DNA of 20,055 bases from an uncultured Prevotella sp. (GTDB lineage: Bacteria; Bacteroidota; Bacteroidia; Bacteroidales; Bacteroidaceae), in the NCBI GenBank assembly GCA_900542795.1, contig UQPD01000029.1, forward strand, positions 1 to 20,055. The letters run 5' to 3'. Made by a program: the position numbers and the translations under genes. The notes below the pieces were generated by a model. The model saw nothing but the letters and a program-made list of their open reading frames with translations. It had not been told where the DNA came from and made no database searches. Positions within the stretch are counted from its first letter, which is position 1, and each line of letters begins with the position of its first letter. Below, in pieces: positions 7,929-15,329 of the stretch.

Positions 7929-10613
7929 ATGGAATTAGCAAAGACTTACAATCCCGAGGAAGTAGAGGGTAAATGGTATCAGTATTGGACCGATAACCAC
8001 CTTTTCTCTTCAAAGCCCGATGGCCGTAAACCCTATACAGTAGTTATCCCACCACCCAACGTAACAGGCGTGTTGCACATGGGACACATGCTCAACGAAA
8101 CCATTCAAGACATCCTTGTGCGTCATGCACGTATGGAGGGTAAAAACGCTTGTTGGGTGCCTGGTACTGACCATGCCTCAATTGCTACTGAAGCCAAGGT
8201 TGTAAACCGTTTGGCAGAACAGGGCATCAAGAAAACCGATCTTACACGCGATGAATTCTTGAAGCATGCTTGGGACTGGACCGATGAACACGGCGGCATC
8301 ATTCTTAAGCAGTTGCGTCGTGTAGGTGCTTCGTGCGATTGGGATCGTACAGCCTTTACCATGGACGAGGAACGCTCAAAGAGCGTCATCCATGTATTCG
8401 TTGAACTCTTCCGCAAGGGTCTCATCTACCGTGGTGTACGCATGGTTAACTGGGATCCTAAGGCTAAAACTGCTCTCTCTGACGAAGAAGTAGTATATAA
8501 GGAAGAGCACACCAAACTCTACTACATGAAGTACTACGTGAGCGAGGATGATGGAACGGGTGCAACAGGTGAGGAAGGTGAAGTAATTCATCAAGATGAA
8601 AAGGGTCGTTACGCTGTAGTAGCCACCACACGTCCTGAAACCATCATGGGCGACGTTGCCATGTGCATCAATCCCAACGACCCCAAAAACCATTGGCTCA
8701 AAGGCAAAAAGGTAATTGTGCCGTTGGTTGGTCGTGTAATTCCTGTAATCGAGGACGACTACGTAGACATCGAGTTTGGTACGGGTTGCTTGAAGGTAAC
8801 TCCTGCTCACGATGTAAACGACTACATGCTTGGCGAAAAGTATAACTTGCAAGCCATCGATATCTTCAACGATGATGCCACCCTTTCTGAGGCAGCAGGC
8901 ATGTATGTAGGTCAAGACCGCTTTGACGTGCGTAAGCAAATTGCTATCGACTTGCAAGAAGCAGGTTTGATGGAAAAAATTGAGGATTACGATAACAAAA
9001 TAGGTTGTTCTGAGCGTACAGGTGTGCCCATCGAACCCAAGCTCTCTATGCAGTGGTTCCTCAAGATGCAACACTTTGCTGACTTGGCTTTACCTCCTGT
9101 GATGAACGATGAAATCAAGTTCTATCCCACAAAATACAAAAACACCTACCGTCATTGGTTAGAGAATATTAAGGACTGGTGCATATCGCGTCAGTTGTGG
9201 TGGGGACACCGCATTCCTGCTTATTATCTGCCCGAAGGTGGTTATGTAGTGGCAGAAACCATCGACGAAGCTGTGCAGTTGGCACAGCAAAAGAGTGGCA
9301 ATGCTCATCTCACAGCAGCCGATTTGCGTCAAGACGAAGATGCACTCGACACTTGGTTCTCATCATGGCTTTGGCCCATTTCGCTCTTCGATGGCATCAC
9401 TCATCCCAACAACGAAGAGTTCAACTACTACTATCCTACCAGCGACTTGGTAACAGGTCCCGACATCATCTTCTTCTGGGTAGCCCGCATGATTATGGCA
9501 GGTTACGAGTTTACAGGTAAGATGCCTTTCAAGAACGTATACTTCACAGGTATCGTGCGCGACAAGCTCGGTCGTAAAATGTCTAAGTCGCTTGGCAACT
9601 CACCTGATCCCCTCGACCTCATTGATCGTTTTGGTGCCGATGGTGTGCGTATGGGCATGATGTTAGCAGCTCCTGCAGGCAACGACATCCTCTTCGATGA
9701 AGCTCTTTGCGAACAAGGACGTAACTTCTGCAATAAAATTTGGAATGCCTTCCGTTTGGTACAAGGCTGGCAAATAGATGAGAGCGTGGCACAACCCGAA
9801 ACAGCTCGTTTAGCTGTAGAGTGGTTCAACGCCAAACTCCGTCAGAGTGCAGCCGAGGTAGCCGACCTCTATTCAAAATACCGTTTGAGCGAAGCCCTAA
9901 TGGAGGTTTATCACCTCTTCTGGGATGAATTCTCAAGTTGGTTCCTCGAGATGGTAAAGCCCGCTTATGGTTCGCCCATCGATGCTACGACCTACAATGC
10001 AGTGCTTGAGGCATTCAACCACCTCCTCCATTTACTCCACCCCTTCATGCCCTTCATTACCGAAGAACTTTGGCAGCACCTTGCAGAGCGTAAAGAGGGT
10101 GAGAGCATCATGGTAAGTCCGCAAACCATTGCAGCACCAGCTGAGGGCGATGCAGCCATTCTTGCTCAAGTAGAGTTAATGAAGAACGTGGTAGCAGGTG
10201 TACGTGCTATCCGCAACACCAAGAACATCTCACCGCGTGAGGCACTCGACCTTCAAGTAATTGGTGCCGACCCCATTGCAGCCTACGATTGCTTAATCAC
10301 CAAAATGGCAAATGTAAATGACGTAGCTGTAGTCGAGGCAAAGGGCGAAGGCGTAAGCTCGTTCATGGTAGGCACCACAGAGTATGCAGTTCCCTTAGGT
10401 GGTTTAATCGACGTAGAAGCAGAGCTTGCCAAGGCTGAGGCTGAACTCAAACACCTCGAAGGCTTCTTGAATGGAGTAATGAAGAAACTCTCGAACGAGC
10501 GTTTCGTAAATAATGCCCCTGCTCAAGTTGTTGAACTTGAACGCAAAAAGCAAGCTGATGCCGAGAGCAAAATTGCCACATTGAAAGAAACTATCGCTTC
10601 GTTAAAGAAGTAA
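7929..10613 (+). CDS. valS: Valine--tRNA ligase
   Basis: ValS attaches valine to tRNA(Val) with ATP and edits mischarged threonine. The 894-aa product has the class I signatures HMGH (50-53, the HIGH motif) and KMSKS (550-554), preceded by PPPNVTGVLHMGH typical of ValS. The editing (CP1) domain lies between, with TTRPETIMGD and HDVNDY segments. WCISRQLWWGHRIP precedes the second half of the catalytic core. The anticodon-binding helices follow, and about 830-894 is the valyl-specific C-terminal coiled coil (VEAELAKAEAELKHLEG). It lies 50 nt after the barrel gene with no visible terminator between, so read-through from the LysM operon is possible. Confidence 0.98.
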   Translation: MELAKTYNPEEVEGKWYQYWTDNHLFSSKPDGRKPYTVVIPPPNVTGVLHMGHMLNETIQDILVRHARMEGKNACWVPGTDHASIATEAKVVNRLAEQGIKKTDLTRDEFLKHAWDWTDEHGGIILKQLRRVGASCDWDRTAFTMDEERSKSVIHVFVELFRKGLIYRGVRMVNWDPKAKTALSDEEVVYKEEHTKLYYMKYYVSEDDGTGATGEEGEVIHQDEKGRYAVVATTRPETIMGDVAMCINPNDPKNHWLKGKKVIVPLVGRVIPVIEDDYVDIEFGTGCLKVTPAHDVNDYMLGEKYNLQAIDIFNDDATLSEAAGMYVGQDRFDVRKQIAIDLQEAGLMEKIEDYDNKIGCSERTGVPIEPKLSMQWFLKMQHFADLALPPVMNDEIKFYPTKYKNTYRHWLENIKDWCISRQLWWGHRIPAYYLPEGGYVVAETIDEAVQLAQQKSGNAHLTAADLRQDEDALDTWFSSWLWPISLFDGITHPNNEEFNYYYPTSDLVTGPDIIFFWVARMIMAGYEFTGKMPFKNVYFTGIVRDKLGRKMSKSLGNSPDPLDLIDRFGADGVRMGMMLAAPAGNDILFDEALCEQGRNFCNKIWNAFRLVQGWQIDESVAQPETARLAVEWFNAKLRQSAAEVADLYSKYRLSEALMEVYHLFWDEFSSWFLEMVKPAYGSPIDATTYNAVLEAFNHLLHLLHPFMPFITEELWQHLAERKEGESIMVSPQTIAAPAEGDAAILAQVELMKNVVAGVRAIRNTKNISPREALDLQVIGADPIAAYDCLITKMANVNDVAVVEAKGEGVSSFMVGTTEYAVPLGGLIDVEAELAKAEAELKHLEGFLNGVMKKLSNERFVNNAPAQVVELERKKQADAESKIATLKETIASLKK

Positions 10614-10623
10614 CACTTAGAGC

Positions 10624-10741
10624 TTGGAGTTTATCTTTGAGTTATAGTTTTTCGGTTATAAGGTTACAAGTTATCTCATCCCAAAAGTTAACATTCAAAA
10701 AAACCTATCCCAAAGACTTTAACCTCAATGATAAACTCCAA
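10624..10741. repeat. 118-bp inverted-repeat structure downstream of valS
   Basis: TTGGAGTTTATCTTTGAG (10624-10641) pairs with CTCAATGATAAACTCCAA (10724-10741) over 18 bp with one mismatch, around an 82-nt interior that has weaker internal pairing (AGGTT near 10661, AACCT near 10720). The left arm includes TATCTTTG (10632-10639), a TAnnTTTG match. It starts 11 nt after valS and lacks a U-tract, so it is not a simple terminator. It may be a small degenerate element or a structured leader of the following gene. Confidence 0.65.
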
Positions 10742-10751
10742 ACTTATTTAT

Positions 10752-10780
10752 GAAGTCGTCAGAAAAGTTTAGACGACTTC
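10752..10780. repeat. 9-bp-arm palindrome in the leader of the amidase gene
   Basis: GAAGTCGTC (10752-10760), an 11-nt spacer, then GACGACTTC (10772-10780) form a perfect interrupted palindrome 40 nt before the GTG start at 10820. Positions 10757-10780 match the reverse complement of 17814-17837 exactly (24 nt), which lies just upstream of the short BspA-like gene. Part of it recurs at 18062-18079. It could be a regulator operator, an RNA hairpin or a recombination site. Confidence 0.8.
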
Positions 10781-10819
10781 TATATCCCACCAACTACCAA
10801 AATTATAAAAAACTTCCCT

Positions 10820-13744
10820 GTGTACACCAAGAAACTCCTCTTATTATGGGTCCTATTGTGGATTAGTACCGCTTCGTTACATGCACAAAAGTCACCCGTT
10901 TACGATGTCGTAAACAATTATTTGCGTAGTTATAAACTGAGTGGATACCAACCACGCGACCGCATGGGGATGGACTCTTTACGTACTGACGATAATTTGC
11001 GCGAAGTGCGCATTTATGCCAACGAACCCTTCTGTTCGCAGCCCTTCACCCCCCAAAGTGTTAGCAGCATCTACACCGACTTGCAACGTCGTTTGCCTGC
11101 TCCCTACAACACCTATCGTCTGTCCATCTACAACAAAAAGCAGCAACTTATCGAAGATCTCGTGCCCAACATCTACCGCACGGGAGGTGAGGACGCATCG
11201 CGTCTTTGGGGTAAAATCAACTATCAAGGCAAACCTTGGGTAGAGAATACCTCACGCCCCTATAAGGTGACGGAAGGACTGCAAAATCGCCACCTCTTTA
11301 TATGGCCCAGTCACGGACGCTATTACAAAGAAGGTGCTTGGCAATGGCAACGTCCCTACCTTTTCTGCACCACCGAGGACCTCTTCACTCAATCGTTCGT
11401 CTTGCCCTATCTCTTCCCTATGCTTGAAAATGCAGGAGCCATAGTAGCATGTCCGCGCGAGCGAGACTATCAAACTCACGAGGCAGTCATCGACAATGAT
11501 ACTCCCAATCGTCAAGGACACTATGCTGAAACCACACAAGCCGATGCCCAATGGCAAGCTTCAGCAGATTCCACAGGCTTTGCTTCGACAGGTGCATTGC
11601 TCAACGATGCCGTGCATCCTTTTCAAAGCGGTACCTATCGTAGCATTACAGCAGTAAATCGTCGCACCCAACTGGCAAATGCTACTTGGACTCCCAACAT
11701 TCCCGCGGCAGGACGCTATGCCGTGTACGTAAGTTATGCCACACGTCCTAATTCTGTGCCCGATGCCCGTTACACAGTCATTCACAAAGGCGGTCGTACC
11801 AATTTCACTGTCAATCAGCAAATGGGAGGAGGTACATGGGTTTATCTCGGAACCTTCGATTTTGCCCAAGGCACTGAAGGACGCGTAGTGCTTACCAATC
11901 AGAGCGACCATCGTGGCATCATCACAGCCGATGCTGTGCGCTTTGGAGGTGGAGTAGGGCAGACCGAGCGTGGCACAGCAGGCACCTCGGGCTTGCCACG
12001 CTATTTAGAAGCAGCCCGCTATTATGCCCAATGGGCAGGCATACCCGATAGTCTTGTCAACACCACAGCGAGTACCAACGACTATGCCGACGACCTTCGT
12101 GTGCGTGGCAATATGCTTAACTATCTTGCGGCAGGCAGTCCTTACGTGCCCAATAAATCTGGTCAGAAGGTACCCTTCGAACTCTCCTTAGCCATACATA
12201 GCGATGCCGGTGTACATACCGACCAAAGCATCTATGGTTCCTTAGCCATTTCAACAACGCAAGATGGTGAAGGCAACACCAACTACATCTCAGGACTTTC
12301 GCGTCAAGCCTCGTCCGACTTTGCCCAACTTCTGTTGCAAACCCTCACCACCGATGTGCGCAACACCTTTAAGGTTGATTGGACGCGTCGCGAGCATTGG
12401 GATCGCAATTACGCTGAAACCCGTATGCCCGATGTGCCTTCAGCTATACTCGAGACTATGTCGCACCAAAACTTTGCCGACATGCGTTATGGTCATGACC
12501 CTCTTTTCAAGTTTACCTTAGCGCGTGCTGTTTATAAAAGCATACTTCGTTTTGTTAACTACGAGCATGGCATCAAGCAATACATCGTGCAACCTCTTGC
12601 ACCTCACGCATTCTCAGCACAACTTAGTGCCGATGCTAGTCAGGTGCGTCTCACTTGGCGACCTACAACCGATTCGCTCGAAACCACAGCTGTCCCCACG
12701 GGCTACATCATCTACACTCGTGTCGACAATGAGGCATTCGACAACGGACTTCCAGTGGGCAATGTTACAGAATATACGCTTCCTATCTCAGCAGGTCGCA
12801 CCTACACCTTCCGCGTAACGGCAGTTAATGCAGGTGGCGAGAGTTTCCCAACCGAACAACTCTGTGCCTATCGCAGTGAGCAAGCTACAGCCCCACGTGT
12901 GCTCATTGTTAATGCCTTCAACCGTCTGAGTGGTCCTGCTATGGTCAATACACCCGATTCCTTAGGTTTCCGCATTGACCTCGACCCAGGTGTGCCTTAC
13001 ATCTCAACAACAGCCTATAGTGGTGAACAGCGTGTGTTCACACCATCCACGGCAGGTTCTGAGGGCAGCCATGCTTTAGGTTATTCGGCACACAATTGGA
13101 TGGGACGTGAAATAGCAGGCAACACCTTTGATTATGCCGTGTGTCATGGTCATGCCATAGCCAGTACGGGAGCTTATTCCTTCTGTTCTGTGAGTCGCGA
13201 GGTTTTCGAATCGCTTGCTTTCAGCACACATGGTTATGTTATGGTCGATTACATCGCTGGACTTCAAGCCCAATTACCCTATAATCTTCGTCCCTTCCCC
13301 GTGTTCACTTCTGCAGCACGCAACAAGTTGAATGCGTATTTAAAGGAAGGTGGTTCCCTGTTCCTTAGTGGTAGTTACGTTGGTTCTGATAATGTCCACT
13401 CCGCAGCCGATCGCGATTTTATTGAAGACATGCTCAAGTTTAAGTACGATGGTTCAGCACGCATTGACAGCACCGATATTGTTAACGGACTCAACATGCA
13501 GTTCTCTATTTATCGCAAGCCCAATGCAGTTCATTACGCCACTATAGCTCCCGATGCCATTTTGCCAGCATCCAACAAAGCCTTCACCGCTTTTGCTTAT
13601 GGTGGTGGACAAGGAGCAGGTGTGGCATATCAAGGCAAGACCTATCGCACCCTCAGCATATCTTTCCCCTTTGAGTGCATACGCGATAAAGATGTGCGTA
13701 ATCAAGCCATGAAAGCCATACTTGGTTTTTTGGTAAAACGCTAA
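10820..13744 (+). CDS. Exported N-acetylmuramoyl-L-alanine amidase-like protein with golvesin/xanthan-lyase-type and FnIII domains
   Basis: This 974-aa protein uses a GTG start directly before a signal peptide (about 1-22, ending SLHAQ). The zinc-amidase fold begins at about 158 with WPSHGRYY (H165). It appears to be interrupted at about 240-380 by a golvesin/xanthan-lyase C-terminal-like beta domain (GRYAVYVSYATRP to ADAVRFGGG). The fold then resumes, with AIHSDAG (H460, D462) and ILETMSHQN (E545) as probable remaining metal and catalytic residues. A fibronectin type III-like domain spans about 590-685, and a C-terminal region from about 690 (APRVLIVNAFNRLSGP) looks Rossmann-like. Such proteins are often annotated xanthan lyase in Bacteroidetes, but the catalytic motifs favour peptidoglycan amidase activity at the envelope. 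The leader carries the palindrome at 10752-10780. Confidence 0.8.
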   Translation: MYTKKLLLLWVLLWISTASLHAQKSPVYDVVNNYLRSYKLSGYQPRDRMGMDSLRTDDNLREVRIYANEPFCSQPFTPQSVSSIYTDLQRRLPAPYNTYRLSIYNKKQQLIEDLVPNIYRTGGEDASRLWGKINYQGKPWVENTSRPYKVTEGLQNRHLFIWPSHGRYYKEGAWQWQRPYLFCTTEDLFTQSFVLPYLFPMLENAGAIVACPRERDYQTHEAVIDNDTPNRQGHYAETTQADAQWQASADSTGFASTGALLNDAVHPFQSGTYRSITAVNRRTQLANATWTPNIPAAGRYAVYVSYATRPNSVPDARYTVIHKGGRTNFTVNQQMGGGTWVYLGTFDFAQGTEGRVVLTNQSDHRGIITADAVRFGGGVGQTERGTAGTSGLPRYLEAARYYAQWAGIPDSLVNTTASTNDYADDLRVRGNMLNYLAAGSPYVPNKSGQKVPFELSLAIHSDAGVHTDQSIYGSLAISTTQDGEGNTNYISGLSRQASSDFAQLLLQTLTTDVRNTFKVDWTRREHWDRNYAETRMPDVPSAILETMSHQNFADMRYGHDPLFKFTLARAVYKSILRFVNYEHGIKQYIVQPLAPHAFSAQLSADASQVRLTWRPTTDSLETTAVPTGYIIYTRVDNEAFDNGLPVGNVTEYTLPISAGRTYTFRVTAVNAGGESFPTEQLCAYRSEQATAPRVLIVNAFNRLSGPAMVNTPDSLGFRIDLDPGVPYISTTAYSGEQRVFTPSTAGSEGSHALGYSAHNWMGREIAGNTFDYAVCHGHAIASTGAYSFCSVSREVFESLAFSTHGYVMVDYIAGLQAQLPYNLRPFPVFTSAARNKLNAYLKEGGSLFLSGSYVGSDNVHSAADRDFIEDMLKFKYDGSARIDSTDIVNGLNMQFSIYRKPNAVHYATIAPDAILPASNKAFTAFAYGGGQGAGVAYQGKTYRTLSISFPFECIRDKDVRNQAMKAILGFLVKR

Positions 13745-13830
13745 GATATTGGGTTAACTAAGGATACACCTATTTTTTTGCTTCCAGTAAAACCGTGTAT
13801 CTGATTATTTGAGCAAGAATTAATCAAAGT

Positions 13831-13876
13831 TTCATGCGCCAGCTTTACCCCATTTGGGGTAAGGATGGCGCATGAA
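13831..13876. repeat. REP-like hairpin with TTCATGCGCCAGC arm
   Basis: 13831-13851 pairs with 13856-13876 with a few mismatches around a 4-nt loop (CATGCGCC...ACCCC against GGGGTAA...GGCGCATG). The same TTTCATGCGCCAGC sequence recurs at 20002 with its own small hairpin. It lies downstream of the amidase gene and could act as its terminator, although no long T-run follows. Confidence 0.8.
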
Positions 13877-14078
13877 GTTTTGAAGAATGTTTACTTACCC
13901 CTCGCGCGCGTTCCTATATATATAACTCCTTTTTTCCATCAATATTTCTCGTATCAGGCTAAACCTCGAAAGGTAGTGTGTTCAAAATTCATGATTCTTC
14001 TAACAACATCCCTATTTTGTCTACATTTTTTATGCGTTTATAGTTAAAATCAAGTCTATTAACAAAGATTATATAATT

Positions 14079-14086
14079 GGGGGGGG
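14079..14086 (+). repeat. G8 homopolymer upstream of the GIY-YIG gene
   Basis: Eight consecutive G residues follow ATATAATT. The tract lies between a TTG at 14077-14079 and the TACATTTG at 14105-14112, where its length would set promoter spacing. Tracts of this length are candidates for slipped-strand variation. Confidence 0.7.
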
Positions 14087-14102
14087 TGAATGTGATTTTC
14101 TT

Positions 14103-14129
14103 ATTACATTTGCAAGGTGCAAATGTAAT
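14103..14129. promoter_or_regulatory. 12-bp-arm palindrome carrying opposed -7-like boxes
   Basis: ATTACATTTGCA (14103-14114), loop AGG, and TGCAAATGTAAT (14118-14129) pair perfectly. Each strand reads TACATTTG, a TAnnTTTG match. The site could be a promoter with a dimeric-regulator operator or an RNA hairpin. No TTG lies 19 nt upstream on the + strand. Confidence 0.55.
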
Positions 14130-14168
14130 ATTGGGTGAGCCATAGCCTATATTATCAGGTGCAACAGA

Positions 14169-14233
14169 ACCTTTTCGTTAAGCCAGATGAGCAAAGCTAA
14201 GCTTGCTTAAGCTTTGCCATGGCGAGAAAAGGT
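14169..14233 (+). promoter_or_regulatory. Layered stem-loop in the leader of the GIY-YIG gene
   Basis: Three nested helices fit one fold: ACCTTTTC (14169-14176) with GAAAAGGT (14226-14233); GCCA (14182-14185) with TGGC (14220-14223); and GCAAAGCT (14191-14198) with AGCTTTGC (14210-14217). The apical AAGCTTGCTT is also found in the central hairpin of the repeat at 17948-18018. It ends about 50 nt before the ATG at 14286. It could be a regulatory leader, an sRNA or an intergenic repeat. Confidence 0.55.
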
Positions 14234-14285
14234 GCGCGTAAGCGAACGAAATCTTTTAATCAATTAATCCAAATAATTTACCATT

Positions 14286-15113
14286 ATGGATAATAAATTC
14301 TCTCCAGAAGTAGAGGCTAAATTACAGTACTACGTGTATGCATTGGTAGATCCGCGCACCGACCAAATTTTTTATGTTGGCAAAGGTGTGGGCAACCGTG
14401 TTTTTCAACACATTGCCGAAGCAGAAAACAATGACGTGTGTAGTACCAGTGAGAAATTGGATCAAATCCGTGCAATCCATGCCACATTGGATGCCGAAGG
14501 CAAACCGCTCGAGGTAAAGCACTTCATCATTCGTTATGGTCTTACTGAGGAGGTAGCTTTCGAAATAGAATCTACCCTCATCGACTTTCTGACCTATCCG
14601 CTGTTCCAAACCCACAATATATGCGAGTTAACCAATATCCAGAAAGGTGTTGCTCAAGATGATCGAGGCATTGCAACGACTGAGCAAATCATTCGTGAGT
14701 GTGGTGCTGAGGACGTCGATTTACAGCAAGAAGTTGATGCTATGGGACTAAACTTTATTGCAATCAACATTCACGGAACTTATAGTAGAGATGCGACTCA
14801 TGAGCAAATCTATGAAGCTACGCGCAAGAGCTGGTTTGTTGATGTTAACCGTGCCAACAATGCAGACTATGCCTTAGCTGTTTATCGCGGAATAATTGTT
14901 GACGTCTTCTATTGTCGTGGTAGATGGGAAATAGACCTTGCACAAAACACTTACGATGCCCCTGGTGCAAAGCGTCATTTCTTCAGCCAACCTTCGCAAC
15001 TTCCTCCAAAAACGTATGATGAATTGCTCTCTTTACGTAAGGAACTGATTGGTAAGCATATTGTTGTAGCCAAAGCTTCTCAGAACCCCATAAAATATTA
15101 CGAACACAATTAA
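14286..15113 (+). CDS. LEM-3-like GIY-YIG domain protein
   Basis: This 275-aa protein has no signal peptide and is probably cytosolic. The N-terminal GIY-YIG nuclease-type domain shows YYVYAL (15-20) and FYVGKG (29-34), then R38 and H42. FEIESTLIDFL (91-101) supplies the candidate metal-binding glutamate, and N110 follows. This pattern is that of the LEM-3/COG3680-like branch, whose animal member is a DNA nuclease; bacterial members are largely uncharacterised. Residues about 185-268 (SWFVDVNRANNADYALAVYRG to YDELLSLRKEL) form a separate C-terminal domain I cannot name, possibly for nucleic-acid or target binding. It stands alone between long non-coding regions, behind a structured leader. 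A role in DNA repair or phage defence is possible and unproven. Confidence 0.82.
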   Translation: MDNKFSPEVEAKLQYYVYALVDPRTDQIFYVGKGVGNRVFQHIAEAENNDVCSTSEKLDQIRAIHATLDAEGKPLEVKHFIIRYGLTEEVAFEIESTLIDFLTYPLFQTHNICELTNIQKGVAQDDRGIATTEQIIRECGAEDVDLQQEVDAMGLNFIAINIHGTYSRDATHEQIYEATRKSWFVDVNRANNADYALAVYRGIIVDVFYCRGRWEIDLAQNTYDAPGAKRHFFSQPSQLPPKTYDELLSLRKELIGKHIVVAKASQNPIKYYEHN

Positions 15114-15150
15114 GGTTGTACTTATAAGTTCGTGTTTTAACATTTGAATT

Positions 15151-15192
15151 CAAGTTTTGGATAGGGGCATTCTTTGCTCAATCCAAAACTTG
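15151..15192 (+). terminator. Probable hairpin terminator after the GIY-YIG gene
   Basis: CAAGTTTTGGAT (15151-15162) pairs perfectly with ATCCAAAACTTG (15181-15192) around an 18-nt loop, followed by GTTTATTGTTT. It lies 38 nt after the GIY-YIG stop and before the BspA-like gene. The tail is not a pure T-run, so it may instead be part of the BspA leader. Confidence 0.5.
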
Positions 15193-15205
15193 GTTTATTG
15201 TTTAG

Positions 15206-15241
15206 CTTGTTGCAAAACAAGTTCAAACATATCTTGAACTT
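15206..15241 (+). promoter_or_regulatory. Two overlapping, mutually exclusive small hairpins in the BspA leader
   Basis: Hairpin A is CTTGTT (15206-15211), loop GCAA, AACAAG (15216-15221). Hairpin B is AAGTTCAA (15219-15226), 7-nt loop, TTGAACTT (15234-15241). They share 15219-15221, so both cannot fully form at once. They end 28 nt before the ATG at 15270. A switching role is speculative. Confidence 0.4.
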
Positions 15242-15260
15242 AAAAAAACAGAACAAAGTT

Positions 15261-15329
15261 TTTATAAACATGAAAAAGAATTTACTTTCAAAAAATCTCC
15301 ACCAATGGCTATTCCTGTTGGTGTGCTTT
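15261..15329 (+). repeat. Inverted repeat arm A: shared BspA signal-peptide region
   Basis: These 69 nt match the reverse complement of 17739-17807 with 4 mismatches, the first 29 nt being identical. The repeat spans the end of the leader, the start codon and most of the signal peptide. Confidence 0.9.

Larger units (their letters stand above)
13745..14285. other. 541-bp non-coding, repeat-rich interval
   Basis: No convincing gene is present. In order, it contains a REP-like hairpin (13831-13876), an AT-rich stretch, a G8 tract (14079-14086), a palindrome with two opposed TAnnTTTG matches (14103-14129), and a layered stem-loop (14169-14233) ending about 50 nt before the GIY-YIG gene. It marks the change from housekeeping to accessory sequence. 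Confidence 0.75.

Noticed and set aside
8376..9074. 232-aa - strand reading frame inside valS
   Set aside because: It is antisense to a highly conserved synthetase, has no family features, and lacks its own promoter or context.
13865..14047. 60-aa reading frame in the non-coding interval
   Set aside because: Its ATG lies inside the right arm of the REP-like hairpin, and the product resembles no known protein; treated as chance.
15174..15269. N-terminal extension of the BspA-like gene from the upstream ATG
   Set aside because: The extension lies over leader hairpins, and the signal peptide shared with the inverted gene starts at 15270.
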